Source: Enterobacter cloacae (GTDB lineage Bacteria > Pseudomonadota > Gammaproteobacteria > Enterobacterales > Enterobacteriaceae). Taken from it: a DNA stretch of 64,000 nt. Under the pieces are notes generated by a model. It was given only the letters and a program-made list of their open reading frames with translations. It made no database searches and had not been told where the DNA came from. Below are positions 32,119 to 41,668 of this stretch, piece by piece; positions within the stretch are counted from its first letter, which is position 1; each line of letters begins with the position of its first letter. Position numbers and translations under genes: made by a program. The stretch covers positions 372,001-436,000 of the forward strand of contig NZ_JAALCJ010000002.1 in the NCBI RefSeq assembly GCF_011078175.1. Direction: 5' to 3'.

Positions 32119-34669
32119 AGCGGATCCCCTTAAGTGTGATCGCCTGTTGCAGGCTTTGTTCTGGCAGGTTGTAGGGCGCACGACACTGGGACTGTTTCCC
32201 GTCTCCCCACTGAATCAGCAGTTCTCCGCTCAGCGGCAGCCCGCTCAGGTAAATCTGACCGTCATCTCCCACCATGCTGGTTACGCCGCTCTGCGTCTCA
32301 CGCACCACCGCCCCAAACGGTACAGGCTGGTTATCACGCTTAACGGTGAGCAGCGCACGCACGCCGATGCGGGTGTCAAAACTGGCGCGCACCAGCGCAC
32401 CATTCGTCGGTACGACGCTGGAAACGTTATTTTCAATGTCGGTGCTGTTGCTCATGGTGTTGGTATCGAGCGCCACGCGGTTGTAGCGGTACACCGTGGC
32501 GTACGGCATCACCGCATAGCCACGCCAGTCTGTTTTGACGCCGGTCTGGTTTTCGACGCTCACGCCCGACGCGCCCGGCGCTTTGATCAAGACGTTGGTA
32601 TCGCCCAGCGGCTGACTGAACGTGACGCCGTCTGAATGCCCTACCACGCCGCCGGAAAGCTGCCAGTTGAGGTCGTGCTGATCCCGCGTGTAGTTGTAGC
32701 CCACGCCCAGCGTGCCGTACGTTGCCTGCCAGTTGGCGCTGGCGCTGCCGCTGGCACCGTTATTGCTGGTGTGGCCCTGCGTGACGCTGTAGTTCAGGTT
32801 ACGATCCTTGAGCAGCGTTCCGCTGATCCCGGTCTGCCAGCTGGTATCACCGTCGCTGTTACGGCTGGCAGAGGCCGTGGCATAGGCCCGGTCGATCGCG
32901 CTGTCGCGACGGTAGCCGTGACGGGTGAACAGGCTGAACGGGACGGAGACGTTGAACGAGGCAATCCGGTCAGTTCCGTCAATGCCGACGGCCTTGTTCC
33001 ACGACCAGGATAAGGAGTAACTGATCCCTTTCATCCCGCCCGCATAGCCGAGCTGGTACCAGACGTTGGACTCGCTGGTTCCCCAGTAGCTCTGTTGACT
33101 ACCTGATACGTACAGCGAACCGTAATCACCAAGAGACTGGGAGATATTGAGCTGGAAACGCCCTTTTTTATTCAGCGTCAGGTTGTGATAACTCTGCACG
33201 TCCGGCACGCCGTCATCATCCTGATCGTCGCCGTACTGGTAGCCTTCCATTGTGCGCCAGGCCACATCGTCGAGGGTGTAGAAACCTTTGGTGGAGTAGC
33301 GATAGCCCAGCAGCTGGAAGTTAGTGCCAAATCCATTAAGGGATTTGGCGTACAGGAACCGCAGGGACTGTCCTTCATGGCGGCTGTCATCGGCAAGCTG
33401 GCTGCGGGCATGGGTGAGGTCAAGCGAGACCGCCCCCCAGTCGCCGAGGTTTTTACCCGCGCCAATGGCGATGGCGGTATACCGCGAGGCCAGCTGCGTT
33501 CCGCCGTACAGCGTATAGCCGTCGGCAAGGCCCGCAATCATCGTACCCTGAGTAAAGAACGGCGTGTCCTGCTCGCTGTTGCCGCTGCGATAGTCCCCTG
33601 CCACCAGATCGTATTTCCAGCGTCCTTCACGCTGGAGCAGCGGAACGGTGGAATACGGGACGGTATAGCGCTGCTGGCTGCCGTCCTTCTCTTCCACCGT
33701 TACCTCCAGGTCACCGCTTGAGGAGGTCGGGTTAAGGTCAGTTATTGCAAAAGCCCCCGGCTGCACATAGCTCTGGTAGATCACGTATCCATTCTGGCGG
33801 ATCACCACTTTGGCGGGGGTGCGGGCGATTCCGCGCACGGTAGGCGCGTAGCCTTGCAGACTGTCCGGGTACATGCTGTCGGACGAATAGAGGCGGCCAC
33901 CGCGAAAACCGACGCTGTCGAAGACATCGTTACCGGTGTTGCTGTCGCCAAGCACCAGCTCGCTTTTCAGCGGGATGATCGTACGCTGCGCCCAGGTACC
34001 AATATTTTGCCAGCTGCTGTGCCGCTGGCCGTTGCTTTCGGTATAACGCCACGCGCCGTTATTGCGTAATCGCCAGGCGCCATAGTTCAACCCGCTTTGC
34101 AGGTTCAGATAGTAGCTGTCGTCGTCGCTGCCCCGGTTGCCGGTAAAGCTGTAGTTTAGCAGCGCGGCGGGGATGCCTTCATCCCACTGTTCAGGCGGAA
34201 TATATCCCCGGGCGCTGTTTTGCATCGCCACCTGAGGCAGGCTGACGTTGAGGCGCAACGAGGCGAAGTTGAACGCCGTTTCGCTGCCGGGAATAGCCGT
34301 GGTGAGCGGAACGCAGGTATCGCCCTGCACGTTGCTCAATTCCGGGAAGGCGGCGATATTGACGCCAAAGCGATCGAGCATCCCGCGCGTAATGCACGGC
34401 GATAAACCGCCCGCAACCGGCGGCGTGTTGTCGGCTTGTTCAAACCGCACATCCTGTGTGCCGATGAACTCATCGTTACGCCAGATATCGACGCGATAGA
34501 CGCCCTGTGCCTGCTGGTGGCCTTTTTCAAAACGCGACAAATCCGCCACGTTCGCCGTGTCATCGGAGAGAAACGCCGGGTTAAAGTAGCTTTCGCCCCA
34601 GCCAGCGTGTGGCCAGAGCGTTGCCATCAGCGCCAGCGCAACCGGGCAGTAACGCCATTGAGTGTTCAT
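32111..34669 (-). CDS. fimD: Type 1 fimbrial outer-membrane usher FimD
   Basis: 852-residue usher forming the 24-strand pore through which fimbrial subunits are secreted and assembled. A signal peptide (ending HAGWG) precedes the periplasmic N-terminal domain ([22 protein letters not shown]), the barrel with plug, and C-terminal domains ([40 protein letters not shown]). C-terminal paired cysteines are visible (SQCRAPYNL and KGIRCE). I prefer ATG 34669; a GTG at 34687 overlapping the fimC stop is possible. It overlaps fimH by 8 bp. Confidence 0.94.
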   Translation of the reverse strand: MNTQWRYCPVALALMATLWPHAGWGESYFNPAFLSDDTANVADLSRFEKGHQQAQGVYRVDIWRNDEFIGTQDVRFEQADNTPPVAGGLSPCITRGMLDRFGVNIAAFPELSNVQGDTCVPLTTAIPGSETAFNFASLRLNVSLPQVAMQNSARGYIPPEQWDEGIPAALLNYSFTGNRGSDDDSYYLNLQSGLNYGAWRLRNNGAWRYTESNGQRHSSWQNIGTWAQRTIIPLKSELVLGDSNTGNDVFDSVGFRGGRLYSSDSMYPDSLQGYAPTVRGIARTPAKVVIRQNGYVIYQSYVQPGAFAITDLNPTSSSGDLEVTVEEKDGSQQRYTVPYSTVPLLQREGRWKYDLVAGDYRSGNSEQDTPFFTQGTMIAGLADGYTLYGGTQLASRYTAIAIGAGKNLGDWGAVSLDLTHARSQLADDSRHEGQSLRFLYAKSLNGFGTNFQLLGYRYSTKGFYTLDDVAWRTMEGYQYGDDQDDDGVPDVQSYHNLTLNKKGRFQLNISQSLGDYGSLYVSGSQQSYWGTSESNVWYQLGYAGGMKGISYSLSWSWNKAVGIDGTDRIASFNVSVPFSLFTRHGYRRDSAIDRAYATASASRNSDGDTSWQTGISGTLLKDRNLNYSVTQGHTSNNGASGSASANWQATYGTLGVGYNYTRDQHDLNWQLSGGVVGHSDGVTFSQPLGDTNVLIKAPGASGVSVENQTGVKTDWRGYAVMPYATVYRYNRVALDTNTMSNSTDIENNVSSVVPTNGALVRASFDTRIGVRALLTVKRDNQPVPFGAVVRETQSGVTSMVGDDGQIYLSGLPLSGELLIQWGDGKQSQCRAPYNLPEQSLQQAITLKGIRCE

Positions 34670-34683
34670 CGCCCTGTCTCTGC

Positions 34684-35379
34684 TCACAGGCTGACGCTAC
34701 GCGCCGGCGTAATGGCGCCATAGTCGTTCACACTCTGCCAGGAGAGCGTGCCGCTCGCTGCGGTGGGCAGTATCTGCTGCGCCGAGCTTTTAGGAGCAAC
34801 CATCAGGTTATCCAGCGTCTGACCACCGAGCTTCAGATTGACCAGCGTGACGTAATACGGTGAGGCATTGCTCACCTTAAGATGGTTGCCGACGCGTTCA
34901 AAGTGCAGCTGTGAGAGCGCCTCTTCCGGCGGCATCGCCAGGTTAGCCGGGCGAACAAAGAGCTTGATGCGTGAGAGAATGGCCAGTTGGAGGACGTTGT
35001 TGCCGTCCTGATGCTTTTTGCTGACGGAGGGAATCGCCTTGACGTTCATGTAAAAGAGCGATTCGCGATCGGCAGGCAGCGCCGGGCCTGCGTAAATAAT
35101 GCGCAGGGTGTTTTCACTGGCCGGCTCGCTGACAAACAGCGGCGGGGTGACCGCAAAGGTTTTTTCCTTTTGCCCGTTAGCATTTTCAATCCATGCGTTA
35201 ATTAAATAGCGCTCTTGTTTATTGCTGTTAGTGATCGCCAGCGACGTTTGTTTTGCATCGGCCGGATAAATAACGCGCGTCGCGCCCAGCGCAATTCCGC
35301 CGGACGCATTCGCGCTGGCAGAAATCATCATCAAAATAAAAGTTAAAAACAGTCCAGGTTTAATCAGGGTGTTCATCAC
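34684..35379 (-). CDS. fimC: Periplasmic fimbrial chaperone FimC
   Basis: 231-residue PapD-like chaperone. The signal peptide ends about ISASANA; the mature protein has two immunoglobulin-like domains. Domain 1 begins [26 protein letters not shown] and contains the conserved cleft arginine (VIYP-type strand preceded by TR), and the subunit-binding G1 strand is in [16 protein letters not shown] and [15 protein letters not shown]. It delivers subunits to FimD by donor-strand complementation. Gene order fimI-fimC-fimD is that of Salmonella. Confidence 0.94.
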   Translation of the reverse strand: MMNTLIKPGLFLTFILMMISASANASGGIALGATRVIYPADAKQTSLAITNSNKQERYLINAWIENANGQKEKTFAVTPPLFVSEPASENTLRIIYAGPALPADRESLFYMNVKAIPSVSKKHQDGNNVLQLAILSRIKLFVRPANLAMPPEEALSQLHFERVGNHLKVSNASPYYVTLVNLKLGGQTLDNLMVAPKSSAQQILPTAASGTLSWQSVNDYGAITPARSVSL

Positions 35380-35410
35380 AACCGTACCTTTAATAATTAG
35401 TTCGCAGGCG

Positions 35411-35953
35411 TCAGGGATAAATCAACGTAAACCAGACATTCGACTGAAGAGCGCCTGGTACAAGGTGTTCGGATATTGCCCGGTAGCGGGCGCTGAAATG
35501 AAATGCCAGCTCGCGGGTGTTAATGGGCAACCAGCTCATCGCCGTCGCGTTCGGGACGATCTGACGTTGCTGTTCGTCAAAAAGCGCCAGCCCGACGCCA
35601 CTGCTGACCGCGTTTTCTCCCGGCCGCGATGTCGCCAGGAAAACCTGCGGGTCTTCTGCCGGTGTCACTCCCTGGAACTGGATCCCCACGGTGCGGGAGA
35701 CGTCCACGCTGCAATCCAGCAGACGTACGGTGAAAGGCACATTAACCGTGGAAAAGCTGCCGACGCCGGAAAAGGCGTTTGTGCGGTATTGCCCCATCTC
35801 CACGCGCATATTCTGGCTGTCCGGGGCCACGGCGCAGCCGCCGTTAACCAGCTCTCCCCTGAGGTGTACTTTGCCGCCGTCAATCACAACGGTATGTGCG
35901 TTTACCGCTGGGGCAATCGCAAGGGCGCACAGCAGTATCCCAGTCCTTGTCAT
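35411..35953 (-). CDS. fimI: Fimbrial subunit-like protein FimI
   Basis: 180-residue pilin-like protein with a signal peptide (about 1-19, ending APAVNA). The donor-strand region [23 protein letters not shown] closely parallels that of FimA, and a second cysteine is in VRLLDCSVD. It ends with VWFTLIYP, shorter and less regular than the FimA end, as expected for a terminator or minor subunit. ATG 35953 gives the signal peptide; the longer frame to 36007 does not. It sits between fimA and fimC, the Salmonella position. Confidence 0.88.
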   Translation of the reverse strand: MTRTGILLCALAIAPAVNAHTVVIDGGKVHLRGELVNGGCAVAPDSQNMRVEMGQYRTNAFSGVGSFSTVNVPFTVRLLDCSVDVSRTVGIQFQGVTPAEDPQVFLATSRPGENAVSSGVGLALFDEQQRQIVPNATAMSWLPINTRELAFHFSARYRAISEHLVPGALQSNVWFTLIYP

Positions 35954-36022
35954 CCTTCGCTCCCGGTATAAGCGATTAAAAGACCTCTTCCCTGAGGCCA
36001 GCCACATCCCTGTACTCAGGCA

Positions 36023-36586
36023 TTACTCGTATTTCATAACGAATGTGGCGTCCGCGTTTGCCTGGCCTGGCTCGGTGGTCGCCGCCGTGGCTTTATAGCG
36101 CGCGGTGAAGTTCAGGGTGTTAGTCCCTTCAATCAAACTCTGCGCGGCAGAGAACGTGGCGCCATCCGGAGTCAGCGTGGTGGATTTGCTGTCGAGGATC
36201 TCAATGCCCACGCCCTTCGCGGAGTTGTCGTTGTTACCGGAACTTACCGCCAGCAGGGTTTTATCGGTTGCGTCGATCTGGCCGGTAAACGCGACAGCAG
36301 CGGTTTTCGCTACCGCAGGATCGCAGTCGTTCAGTTCGATGGTGAACGGAATATTGGAGGTCGTGTCGCCCACTTTCGTGAATTTCGCGGTACGATACTG
36401 GCCGAGATTAACCGTCTGCTCAGAAGAGTCAGTATTTACTGAACACGCGGCATTCACTAATTCACCTTTAAAATGCACCGTACCACCGTTTACAGATACA
36501 GGCGCTACCGGATCTTCTGCGTGAGCGGCACCCGCGACCAGGGCCAGAGTTGCAATAACAGTAGAAGCAATGTTGCTGAGTTTCAT
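36023..36586 (-). CDS. fimA: Type 1 fimbrial major subunit FimA
   Basis: 187-residue major pilin, highly similar to Salmonella FimA. The signal peptide ends AGAAHA; the mature part begins [27 protein letters not shown] (donor strand and first cysteine), with the second cysteine in ELNDCDP and the C-terminal [13 protein letters not shown]. It is the first gene of the operon and preceded by an AT-rich promoter region. No invertible element or fimB/fimE-type recombinase is present, so expression should depend on FimZ and FimY rather than on DNA inversion. Confidence 0.95.
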   Translation of the reverse strand: MKLSNIASTVIATLALVAGAAHAEDPVAPVSVNGGTVHFKGELVNAACSVNTDSSEQTVNLGQYRTAKFTKVGDTTSNIPFTIELNDCDPAVAKTAAVAFTGQIDATDKTLLAVSSGNNDNSAKGVGIEILDSKSTTLTPDGATFSAAQSLIEGTNTLNFTARYKATAATTEPGQANADATFVMKYE

Positions 36587-36896
36587 GTCTATTCCTTTAA
36601 AATGTAAATAACCCTTCCCGCGCATATTCGGGAATAAGAAATACGTTCAATTAAAAAATTGAAGGCTTATTTCGGAGAGGACAAAGTAGCTCAGGAAACA
36701 ATTTTATAATATGTCAAAACGCTGCCATTTTGCCAGGTCACATCCTAATCCCCTCTAAGAAATTGACCATGCCATGAGAAGGGGTTTTGCGGGCCAGCGA
36801 TGAAATCTCGTAAAGGGTGACTGACAGCGGCGCTCGCTTCTGACAAAATACAGGCAATCCCCCCTTTCTAACGTTACAGACGGAATCTTCTCTCTG
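36587..36896. promoter_or_regulatory. Divergent fimA/folD promoter region
   Basis: 310 bp without a gene. The fimA side has an AT-rich promoter-like stretch: on the minus strand TTGACA (36717-36712) and TATTATAAAAT (36711-36701) overlap, so the true -35/-10 pair is uncertain. A small hairpin TTCAATT-AAAA-AATTGAA sits at 36646-36663 in the fimA leader. No long inverted repeats of an invertible switch are visible. Confidence 0.55.
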
Positions 36897-37763
36897 ATGG
36901 CAGCAAAGATTATTGACGGTAAAACGATTGCGCAGCAGGTGCGCTCTGAGGTTGCGGAAAAAGTGAAGGCGCGTAAAGCCGCAGGATTTCGCGCGCCAGG
37001 GCTGGCCGTTGTACTGGTTGGCAGCAACCCGGCTTCGCAAATTTATGTCGGCAGCAAGCGCAAAGCATGCGAAGAGGTGGGGTTCGTCTCCCGCTCTTAC
37101 GATCTGCCGGAAACCACCAGCGAAGCAGAACTGCTGGAACTGATCGACACCCTGAATGCCGATAAAGAAATTGACGGCATCCTGGTTCAGCTGCCGCTGC
37201 CTGCGGGCATTGACAACGTGAAGGTGCTGGAGCGCATCGCACCGGACAAAGACGTTGACGGTTTCCATCCGTATAACGTAGGCCGCCTGTGCCAGCGCGC
37301 GCCGCGCCTGCGTCCGTGCACCCCGCGCGGCATCGTGACGCTGCTGGAGCGTTATAACATCGATACCTACGGCCTTAACGCCGTGGTGATTGGCGCCTCC
37401 AACATCGTGGGCCGCCCCATGAGCATGGAGCTGCTGCTGGCGGGCTGCACCACTACCGTCACCCACCGCTTCACCAAAAACCTGCGTCACCACGTCGAAA
37501 ACGCCGATCTGCTGATCGTTGCGGTCGGCAAGCCGGGCTTTATTCCGGGCGAGTGGATCAAAGAGGGCGCAATCGTCGTGGACGTGGGGATTAACCGCCT
37601 GGAAAACGGCAAAGTGGTCGGCGACGTGGTGTATGAAGATGCTGCGGCGCGGGCTTCCTATATTACGCCGGTTCCGGGTGGCGTAGGCCCGATGACGGTA
37701 GCAACACTGATTCAGAATACCTTGCAGGCATGCGAGGAGTATCACGACGTAGAGGACGCGTAA
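36897..37763 (+). CDS. folD: Bifunctional methylenetetrahydrofolate dehydrogenase/cyclohydrolase FolD
   Basis: 288-residue cytoplasmic enzyme interconverting 5,10-methylene-, methenyl- and 10-formyl-tetrahydrofolate with NADP. The catalytic region [14 protein letters not shown] contains the conserved Y and [10 protein letters not shown] and [15 protein letters not shown] are signature segments, and the Rossmann part is [20 protein letters not shown]. The end [18 protein letters not shown] is typical. ATG 36897 gives the E. coli length. ybcJ follows after 2 bp. The site next to a fim cluster matches Salmonella and E. coli. Confidence 0.97.
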   Translation: MAAKIIDGKTIAQQVRSEVAEKVKARKAAGFRAPGLAVVLVGSNPASQIYVGSKRKACEEVGFVSRSYDLPETTSEAELLELIDTLNADKEIDGILVQLPLPAGIDNVKVLERIAPDKDVDGFHPYNVGRLCQRAPRLRPCTPRGIVTLLERYNIDTYGLNAVVIGASNIVGRPMSMELLLAGCTTTVTHRFTKNLRHHVENADLLIVAVGKPGFIPGEWIKEGAIVVDVGINRLENGKVVGDVVYEDAAARASYITPVPGGVGPMTVATLIQNTLQACEEYHDVEDA

Positions 37764-37765
37764 TC

Positions 37766-37978
37766 ATGGCAACTTTTTCTTTAGGTAAACACCCGCACGT
37801 TGAGCTGTGCGATCTGCTGAAGCTGGAAGGCTGGAGCGAAAGCGGCGCGCAGGCGAAAATCGTTATCGCCGACGGGCAGGTGAAAGTAGACGGCGCGGTG
37901 GAAACCCGCAAGCGCTGCAAAATTGTTGCAGGCCAGACCGTGAGTTTTGCAGGTCAGAGCGTGACCGTGACGGCGTAA
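37766..37978 (+). CDS. ybcJ: YbcJ, S4-domain RNA-binding protein
   Basis: 70-residue protein consisting of one S4-like RNA-binding fold (LCDLLKLEGWSESGAQAKIVIADGQVKVDGAVETRKRCKIVAGQTV). It matches E. coli YbcJ in length and location. It starts 2 bp after the folD stop, so it belongs to the folD transcript. Its RNA target is not established. Confidence 0.94.
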   Translation: MATFSLGKHPHVELCDLLKLEGWSESGAQAKIVIADGQVKVDGAVETRKRCKIVAGQTVSFAGQSVTVTA

Positions 37979-37985
37979 GCCGTTT

Positions 37986-38025
37986 GTTGCCCCCACCCTA
38001 CCCTCTCCCACAGGGAGAGGGGATA
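37986..38025. repeat. Dispersed CCCTCTCCC/GGGAGAGGG palindromic repeat
   Basis: CCCTCTCCCACAGGGAGAGGG with a degenerate CCCCACCCTA left arm, 8 bp after the ybcJ stop. It probably ends the folD-ybcJ mRNA, although no T-tract follows. Confidence 0.75.
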
Positions 38026-38137
38026 AAAAATCCCCACATCTATAGCGGTTAATTATCGATCAACTTCAAATAATCACTATCCCCTCTGGCGAAATGTGAA
38101 ATTTAAGTTGCGCGATTTTCAGACTTTCTTCACGATA

Positions 38138-38172
38138 AGTAGAACGTTCTACTAAAACGTTCTACTTACAAT
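38138..38172 (+). promoter_or_regulatory. Tandem LacI-type operator and promoter of the PTS gene
   Basis: A perfect 16-bp palindrome AGTAGAACGTTCTACT (38138-38153) is followed by a second copy of AACGTTCTACT at 38156-38166, giving a 13-bp direct repeat. A -10-like TACAAT lies at 38167-38172, immediately downstream, with no good -35, so an activator may be needed; a weak CRP half-site TGTGA lies at 38095. The MalI-like regulator encoded downstream is the likely ligand. Confidence 0.75.
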
Positions 38173-38209
38173 AACGGCGCTAAAAAAGCGCTACTCGGGG
38201 GAAATCAGC

Positions 38210-39709
38210 ATGAGTCTGATATCAGGGTTTGTGAAATCGCTGTCTAAGTTATCGATGATTGGTCGCGCCTTAATGCTGCCAATTTCACTGCTTCCCGCTG
38301 CGGGCCTGCTGCTGGCCTTCGGCGATAAATTCCATCTGCCGCTGATGATGAACGCCGGCGGGGTTATCTTTGATAACCTGCCGATGCTGTTCGCTATCGG
38401 CTCTGCCGTCGGTCTGGCTTCGGAGTCCGGTATTGCTGCGCTCTCGGCGGCGGTGTCGGTGTTTGTCACCAACATTACAATTAGCACCGTATTGAGCATT
38501 ACGCCGGAAATGGCCTCTCAGGGCGGGAAATACGCCATGGTCGTGGGTATTCCGACGCTGCAAATGGGCGTCTTTGGGGGCCTGATCTGCGGTATTCTTG
38601 CGGCCTGGTGCTACAACCGCTTCCACACCATGCAGCTGCCGGAGTTCCTCGGCTTCTTCTCCGGTAAGCGTTTTGTCGCGATTGCGACGGCGTTTCTGTC
38701 GTTCCTCCTCGGCCTTCTGCTGCCGTACGTCTGGCAGCATATTCAGTCCGGGATCGACGCCCTGTCCGTGGTAGTGAACGGCGACAATCAGGCGGCCTCG
38801 ACCTTTATCTTCGGCCTGGTGGAGCGCGCGTTAATCCCGCTCGGCCTGCACCACATCTGGTATCCCTCCTTCTGGTATTCGTTCGGGGATTACACTACCC
38901 AGGCGGGTCAGGTGATCCACGGCGACCAGACCATCTGGTTCAAGATGCTGGAAGAGGGGGTGAAATCCTTCAGCAGCGACACCTACCAGAACGCCGGTAA
39001 GTTCATGCAGGGCGAGTTCCCGCTGATGCTGTTCGCGCTGCCCGCGGCGTGCCTGGCGATGTACCACGAAGCGCACACCAAAAATAAGAAAATCGCGGCC
39101 GGTATTCTCTTCTCTGCGGCGCTGACCTGTTTCCTGACGGGAATTACCGAACCGGTGGAGTTCACCTTTATCTTCGTGGCCCCGATTTTGTACGTCTTCA
39201 ACGCCATCATGGCGGGTCTGGCCTATATGACCATGTACCTGCTGCACGCGCATATCGCCAAATCGTTCTCGGCGGGCTTTATCGACTACCTGTCGTTCGG
39301 GATCCTGCCGTCGTTTAACGGCTATCAAACCAACTTCCTGAGCGCCATTATCATCGGCATTCCGATGGCGTTGATCTACTACTTCACCTTCCGCTTCGTG
39401 ATCCGTCGCTTCGACGTGAAGACGCCGGGCCGCACCGAAGTGACCGCCAGCGCGAATGACAAGTCTGATTCCGAACTTGCCACCGAAATCATCGGCCTGC
39501 TTGGCGGTGCGCAGAACATTGATTCCGTCGGCTCCTGCATCACCCGCCTGCGTCTGGAAGTGACGAAGAGCGAAGCGGTGGACCGGGACGGGCTGAACGG
39601 GCTTGGCGCGCGCGGCGTGGTGTTCGTTGGCGATAACGGAATACAGGTGATTTTCGGGGCCAGAGCACAGTTTATCGCCCAGACCATGTCCACGATGATT
39701 GGCAAATAA
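38210..39709 (+). CDS. PTS permease EIICB, glucose/maltose/N-acetylglucosamine family
   Basis: 499-residue sugar transporter with an N-terminal EIIC membrane domain (about 1-405) and a C-terminal EIIB domain (about 420-499). EIIC shows LPISLLPAAGLLLAFGDKF, GLHHIWYPSFW and the conserved GITEPVEFTF glutamate. EIIB has the phosphorylated cysteine C443 in SCITRLRLEV. There is no EIIA domain, so phosphate must come from a separate EIIA such as Crr. It resembles MalX and GlvC-type permeases, but no MalY, glycosidase or other catabolic gene is adjacent, so the sugar is unknown. It lies between ybcJ and ybcI, which are neighbours in E. coli, so it is an insertion. Confidence 0.93.
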   Translation: MSLISGFVKSLSKLSMIGRALMLPISLLPAAGLLLAFGDKFHLPLMMNAGGVIFDNLPMLFAIGSAVGLASESGIAALSAAVSVFVTNITISTVLSITPEMASQGGKYAMVVGIPTLQMGVFGGLICGILAAWCYNRFHTMQLPEFLGFFSGKRFVAIATAFLSFLLGLLLPYVWQHIQSGIDALSVVVNGDNQAASTFIFGLVERALIPLGLHHIWYPSFWYSFGDYTTQAGQVIHGDQTIWFKMLEEGVKSFSSDTYQNAGKFMQGEFPLMLFALPAACLAMYHEAHTKNKKIAAGILFSAALTCFLTGITEPVEFTFIFVAPILYVFNAIMAGLAYMTMYLLHAHIAKSFSAGFIDYLSFGILPSFNGYQTNFLSAIIIGIPMALIYYFTFRFVIRRFDVKTPGRTEVTASANDKSDSELATEIIGLLGGAQNIDSVGSCITRLRLEVTKSEAVDRDGLNGLGARGVVFVGDNGIQVIFGARAQFIAQTMSTMIGK

Positions 39710-39791
39710 TAAGATGCCTGAAGGAGGCGTCTCCTGTACGCTGGGGACGCCTCTTATCTGGATGATAATCGGGAAATTTCAGGGAGCGGTT

Positions 39792-40808
39792 TTGAAGAAA
39801 GTCAGCATTATTGATGTCGCAAAGCATGCGGGCGTGTCGGTCTCTACCGTGTCGCTGGTGCTGCGCCAGAAAGGGAAGATCTCAGAGGCGACAATCGGGA
39901 AGGTCAATGCCGCCATCACAACGCTGGGCTATGTTCATAACGTCGCCGCTGCCAATCTTCGCGCCAACACCTCCAACTTAATCGGCCTGATCCTGCGCGA
40001 CTTCAGCGACAGCTTTTCCATCAAGGTGATGGCGAGCATCGTTCAGGAGCTGGAGAAGCAGGGTTATATGGTTTTTCTCGGTCAGCCGCTGAACGACGGC
40101 GAACATCTTGAACGGACTCTGCTCTCGTTTAAGCAGCAGGGCGTGGCGGGCGTCATCTACCTGGCGTCGGACACCCGCGCCGCTTTTCTCCCGGAACGCA
40201 TTCGTCACTGTCCGCTGCCGCTTGTGGCGGTTTCGCAGTCATTGCTGGAAGAGAAATGCAACCTGGTAATGCGCGATAACCGCCAGGCGGCGAACCTGGC
40301 CGCGCGTTATCTTATCGAGCGCGGACACCGCAACATCGCTTACATTGGCGGGCGCGACGGGTGCCGTATCCGCGAACAGCGCCTGCTTGGTTTTCGCAGC
40401 GCGATGACGCAGAACGGCCTGGTCTGGCGTGAGGAATATTCTCCCGCCTGCACCGATGACACGCAGGCGGCGGCCATGGCGACTCGTCAGCTGCTGGAGA
40501 AGAACAATACGATTACCGCCCTGCTCTGCCATTCACCGGACGCTATGATCGGTTCGTTCTCGGGAATTCATCAGGTAGGGCGCACGGTAGGTAAAGACGT
40601 GTTTTTAACCCAGCAGGTGGCGCTGATTGGTTTTGAAGATATGCTCCACGTTAATCTCACGTCGCCGTCACTGACTTACGTTTCATCTGCCAGCGAAGAG
40701 ACCGGGCGCCAGGCGGCAGGGCTGATGATCCGCAGGCTGAAAGATCCGGATCTGCAAACGCAGCGCATTACCCTCTCCGGGCAGCTTATCGCGCGGGAAT
40801 CGGCGTAA
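39792..40808 (+). CDS. LacI-family repressor, MalI-like
   Basis: 338-residue LacI/GalR regulator. HTH VSIIDVAKHAGVSVSTVSLVLRQKG, hinge AAANLRANTSNLIGLILRD, and an effector domain with RGHRNIAYIGGRDG and a QQVALIGFEDM segment that parallels E. coli MalI. I place the start at TTG 39792, preceded by GGGAGCGG and giving the family length; the upstream extension from 39699 overlaps the PTS gene end and has no homology. It is downstream of and co-directional with the PTS gene, unlike the divergent malI-malXY arrangement. It should bind the AACGTTCTACT operators at 38138-38166. Confidence 0.88.
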   Translation: MKKVSIIDVAKHAGVSVSTVSLVLRQKGKISEATIGKVNAAITTLGYVHNVAAANLRANTSNLIGLILRDFSDSFSIKVMASIVQELEKQGYMVFLGQPLNDGEHLERTLLSFKQQGVAGVIYLASDTRAAFLPERIRHCPLPLVAVSQSLLEEKCNLVMRDNRQAANLAARYLIERGHRNIAYIGGRDGCRIREQRLLGFRSAMTQNGLVWREEYSPACTDDTQAAAMATRQLLEKNNTITALLCHSPDAMIGSFSGIHQVGRTVGKDVFLTQQVALIGFEDMLHVNLTSPSLTYVSSASEETGRQAAGLMIRRLKDPDLQTQRITLSGQLIARESA

Positions 40809-40881
40809 AATCAGAATTTAGCACAGGTTTGCTGCGGCGGATCTGCTGCTATATTCCCATGATTTGCCATGGATAAATGCA

Positions 40882-41406
40882 ATGCCTACCGTTATCACCC
40901 ACGCTGCCGTACCTCTGTGTCTGGGCTTAGGGCTCGGAACCAAAGTCATTCCACCCCGTCTGCTGTTTGCCGGGATCGTCCTCGCCATGCTGCCCGATGC
41001 CGACGTGCTGGCGTTTAAATTCGGTGTCGCCTACGGGAATATTTTCGGCCACCGCGGTTTCACTCATTCGCTACTGTTTGCCCTGGTGGTGCCGATACTC
41101 TGCATGCTGGCTGGCCGACGATGGTTCAGGGCCAGCCTGACGCGCTGCTGGCTGTTTTTAACCGTGTCATTGCTGTCGCACAGCCTGCTGGATTCGATCA
41201 CCACCGGCGGGAAAGGCGTCGGCTGGCTGTGGCCCTGGTCAGATGAGCGCTTCTTTGCGCCGTGGCAGGTGATTCAGGTCGCGCCGTTTGCACTGTCGCG
41301 CTATACCACCCCGTACGGGCATCAGGTCATTATCTCGGAACTGCTGTGGGTGTGGCTGCCGGGGGCTGTGCTGATGGGGACGTTGTGGTGGAAGCGTGCG
41401 CGCTGA
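40882..41406 (+). CDS. ybcI: YbcI, YdjM/DUF457-family membrane-bound metal-dependent hydrolase
   Basis: 174-residue inner-membrane protein of the YdjM/YbcI family (predicted metal-dependent hydrolase; function unproven). Histidine and aspartate motifs are visible: THAAVPL, MLPDADVL, HRGFTHSLLF and SHSLLDSITTGG, with several membrane spans between them. The ATG at 40882 gives the E. coli length. Its stop codon (TGA at 41404-41406) lies at the left edge of a palindromic repeat. The last 100 bp of coding sequence and that repeat are duplicated immediately downstream. Confidence 0.92.
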   Translation: MPTVITHAAVPLCLGLGLGTKVIPPRLLFAGIVLAMLPDADVLAFKFGVAYGNIFGHRGFTHSLLFALVVPILCMLAGRRWFRASLTRCWLFLTVSLLSHSLLDSITTGGKGVGWLWPWSDERFFAPWQVIQVAPFALSRYTTPYGHQVIISELLWVWLPGAVLMGTLWWKRAR

Positions 41407-41632
41407 TGCCCTCACCCCAGCCCTCTCCCACGGGGAGAGGGAGAAAACCGAACGATCCCCTGAGAGGGTTAGGTATGCCACCCCGTACGGGCATCAGGTC
41501 ATTATTCCGGAACTGCTGTGGGCGTGGCTGCCGGGGGCTGTGCTGATGGGGATGTTGTGGTGGAAGCGTGCGCGCTGATGCCCTCACCCCAGCCCTCTCC
41601 CACGGGGAGAGGGAGAAAACCGAACGATCCCC
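41302..41632 (+). repeat. Tandem duplication of the ybcI 3' end plus palindromic repeat
   Basis: A 159-bp unit at 41302-41460 recurs at 41474-41632 (offset 172 bp). Each contains the last ~100 bp of ybcI coding sequence with its stop, and a CCCTCTCCC/GGGAGAGGG repeat. I count five differences, all transitions and all in the coding-derived part; the repeat part is identical. The second copy has no upstream gene body and is a non-functional tail. Confidence 0.9.
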
Positions 41633-41664
41633 TCTCCCTTAGGGAGAGGGTTAGGGTGAGGGGG
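41627..41664. repeat. Dispersed palindromic repeat, second hairpin
   Basis: CCCCTCTCCCTTAGGGAGAGGG followed by TTAGGGTGAGG, just beyond the cysS stop. With the duplicated hairpin before it, it lies between the convergent ybcI tail and cysS and may serve both transcripts. Confidence 0.75.
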
Positions 41665-41668
41665 GAAA

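Noticed and set aside
36587..36896. Invertible fim promoter switch as in E. coli
   Set aside because: No long inverted repeats flank a promoter segment and there is no fimB/fimE-type recombinase gene; the cluster is of the FimY/FimZ type.
36738..37745. Long antisense frame opposite folD (335 codons)
   Set aside because: It is the complement shadow of folD with no recognisable domain, and folD matches its family over full length.
38210..40808. Naming the PTS pair malX-malI
   Set aside because: Resemblance to the families is clear, but gene order differs (co-directional, regulator downstream), malY is absent and the sugar is unknown.
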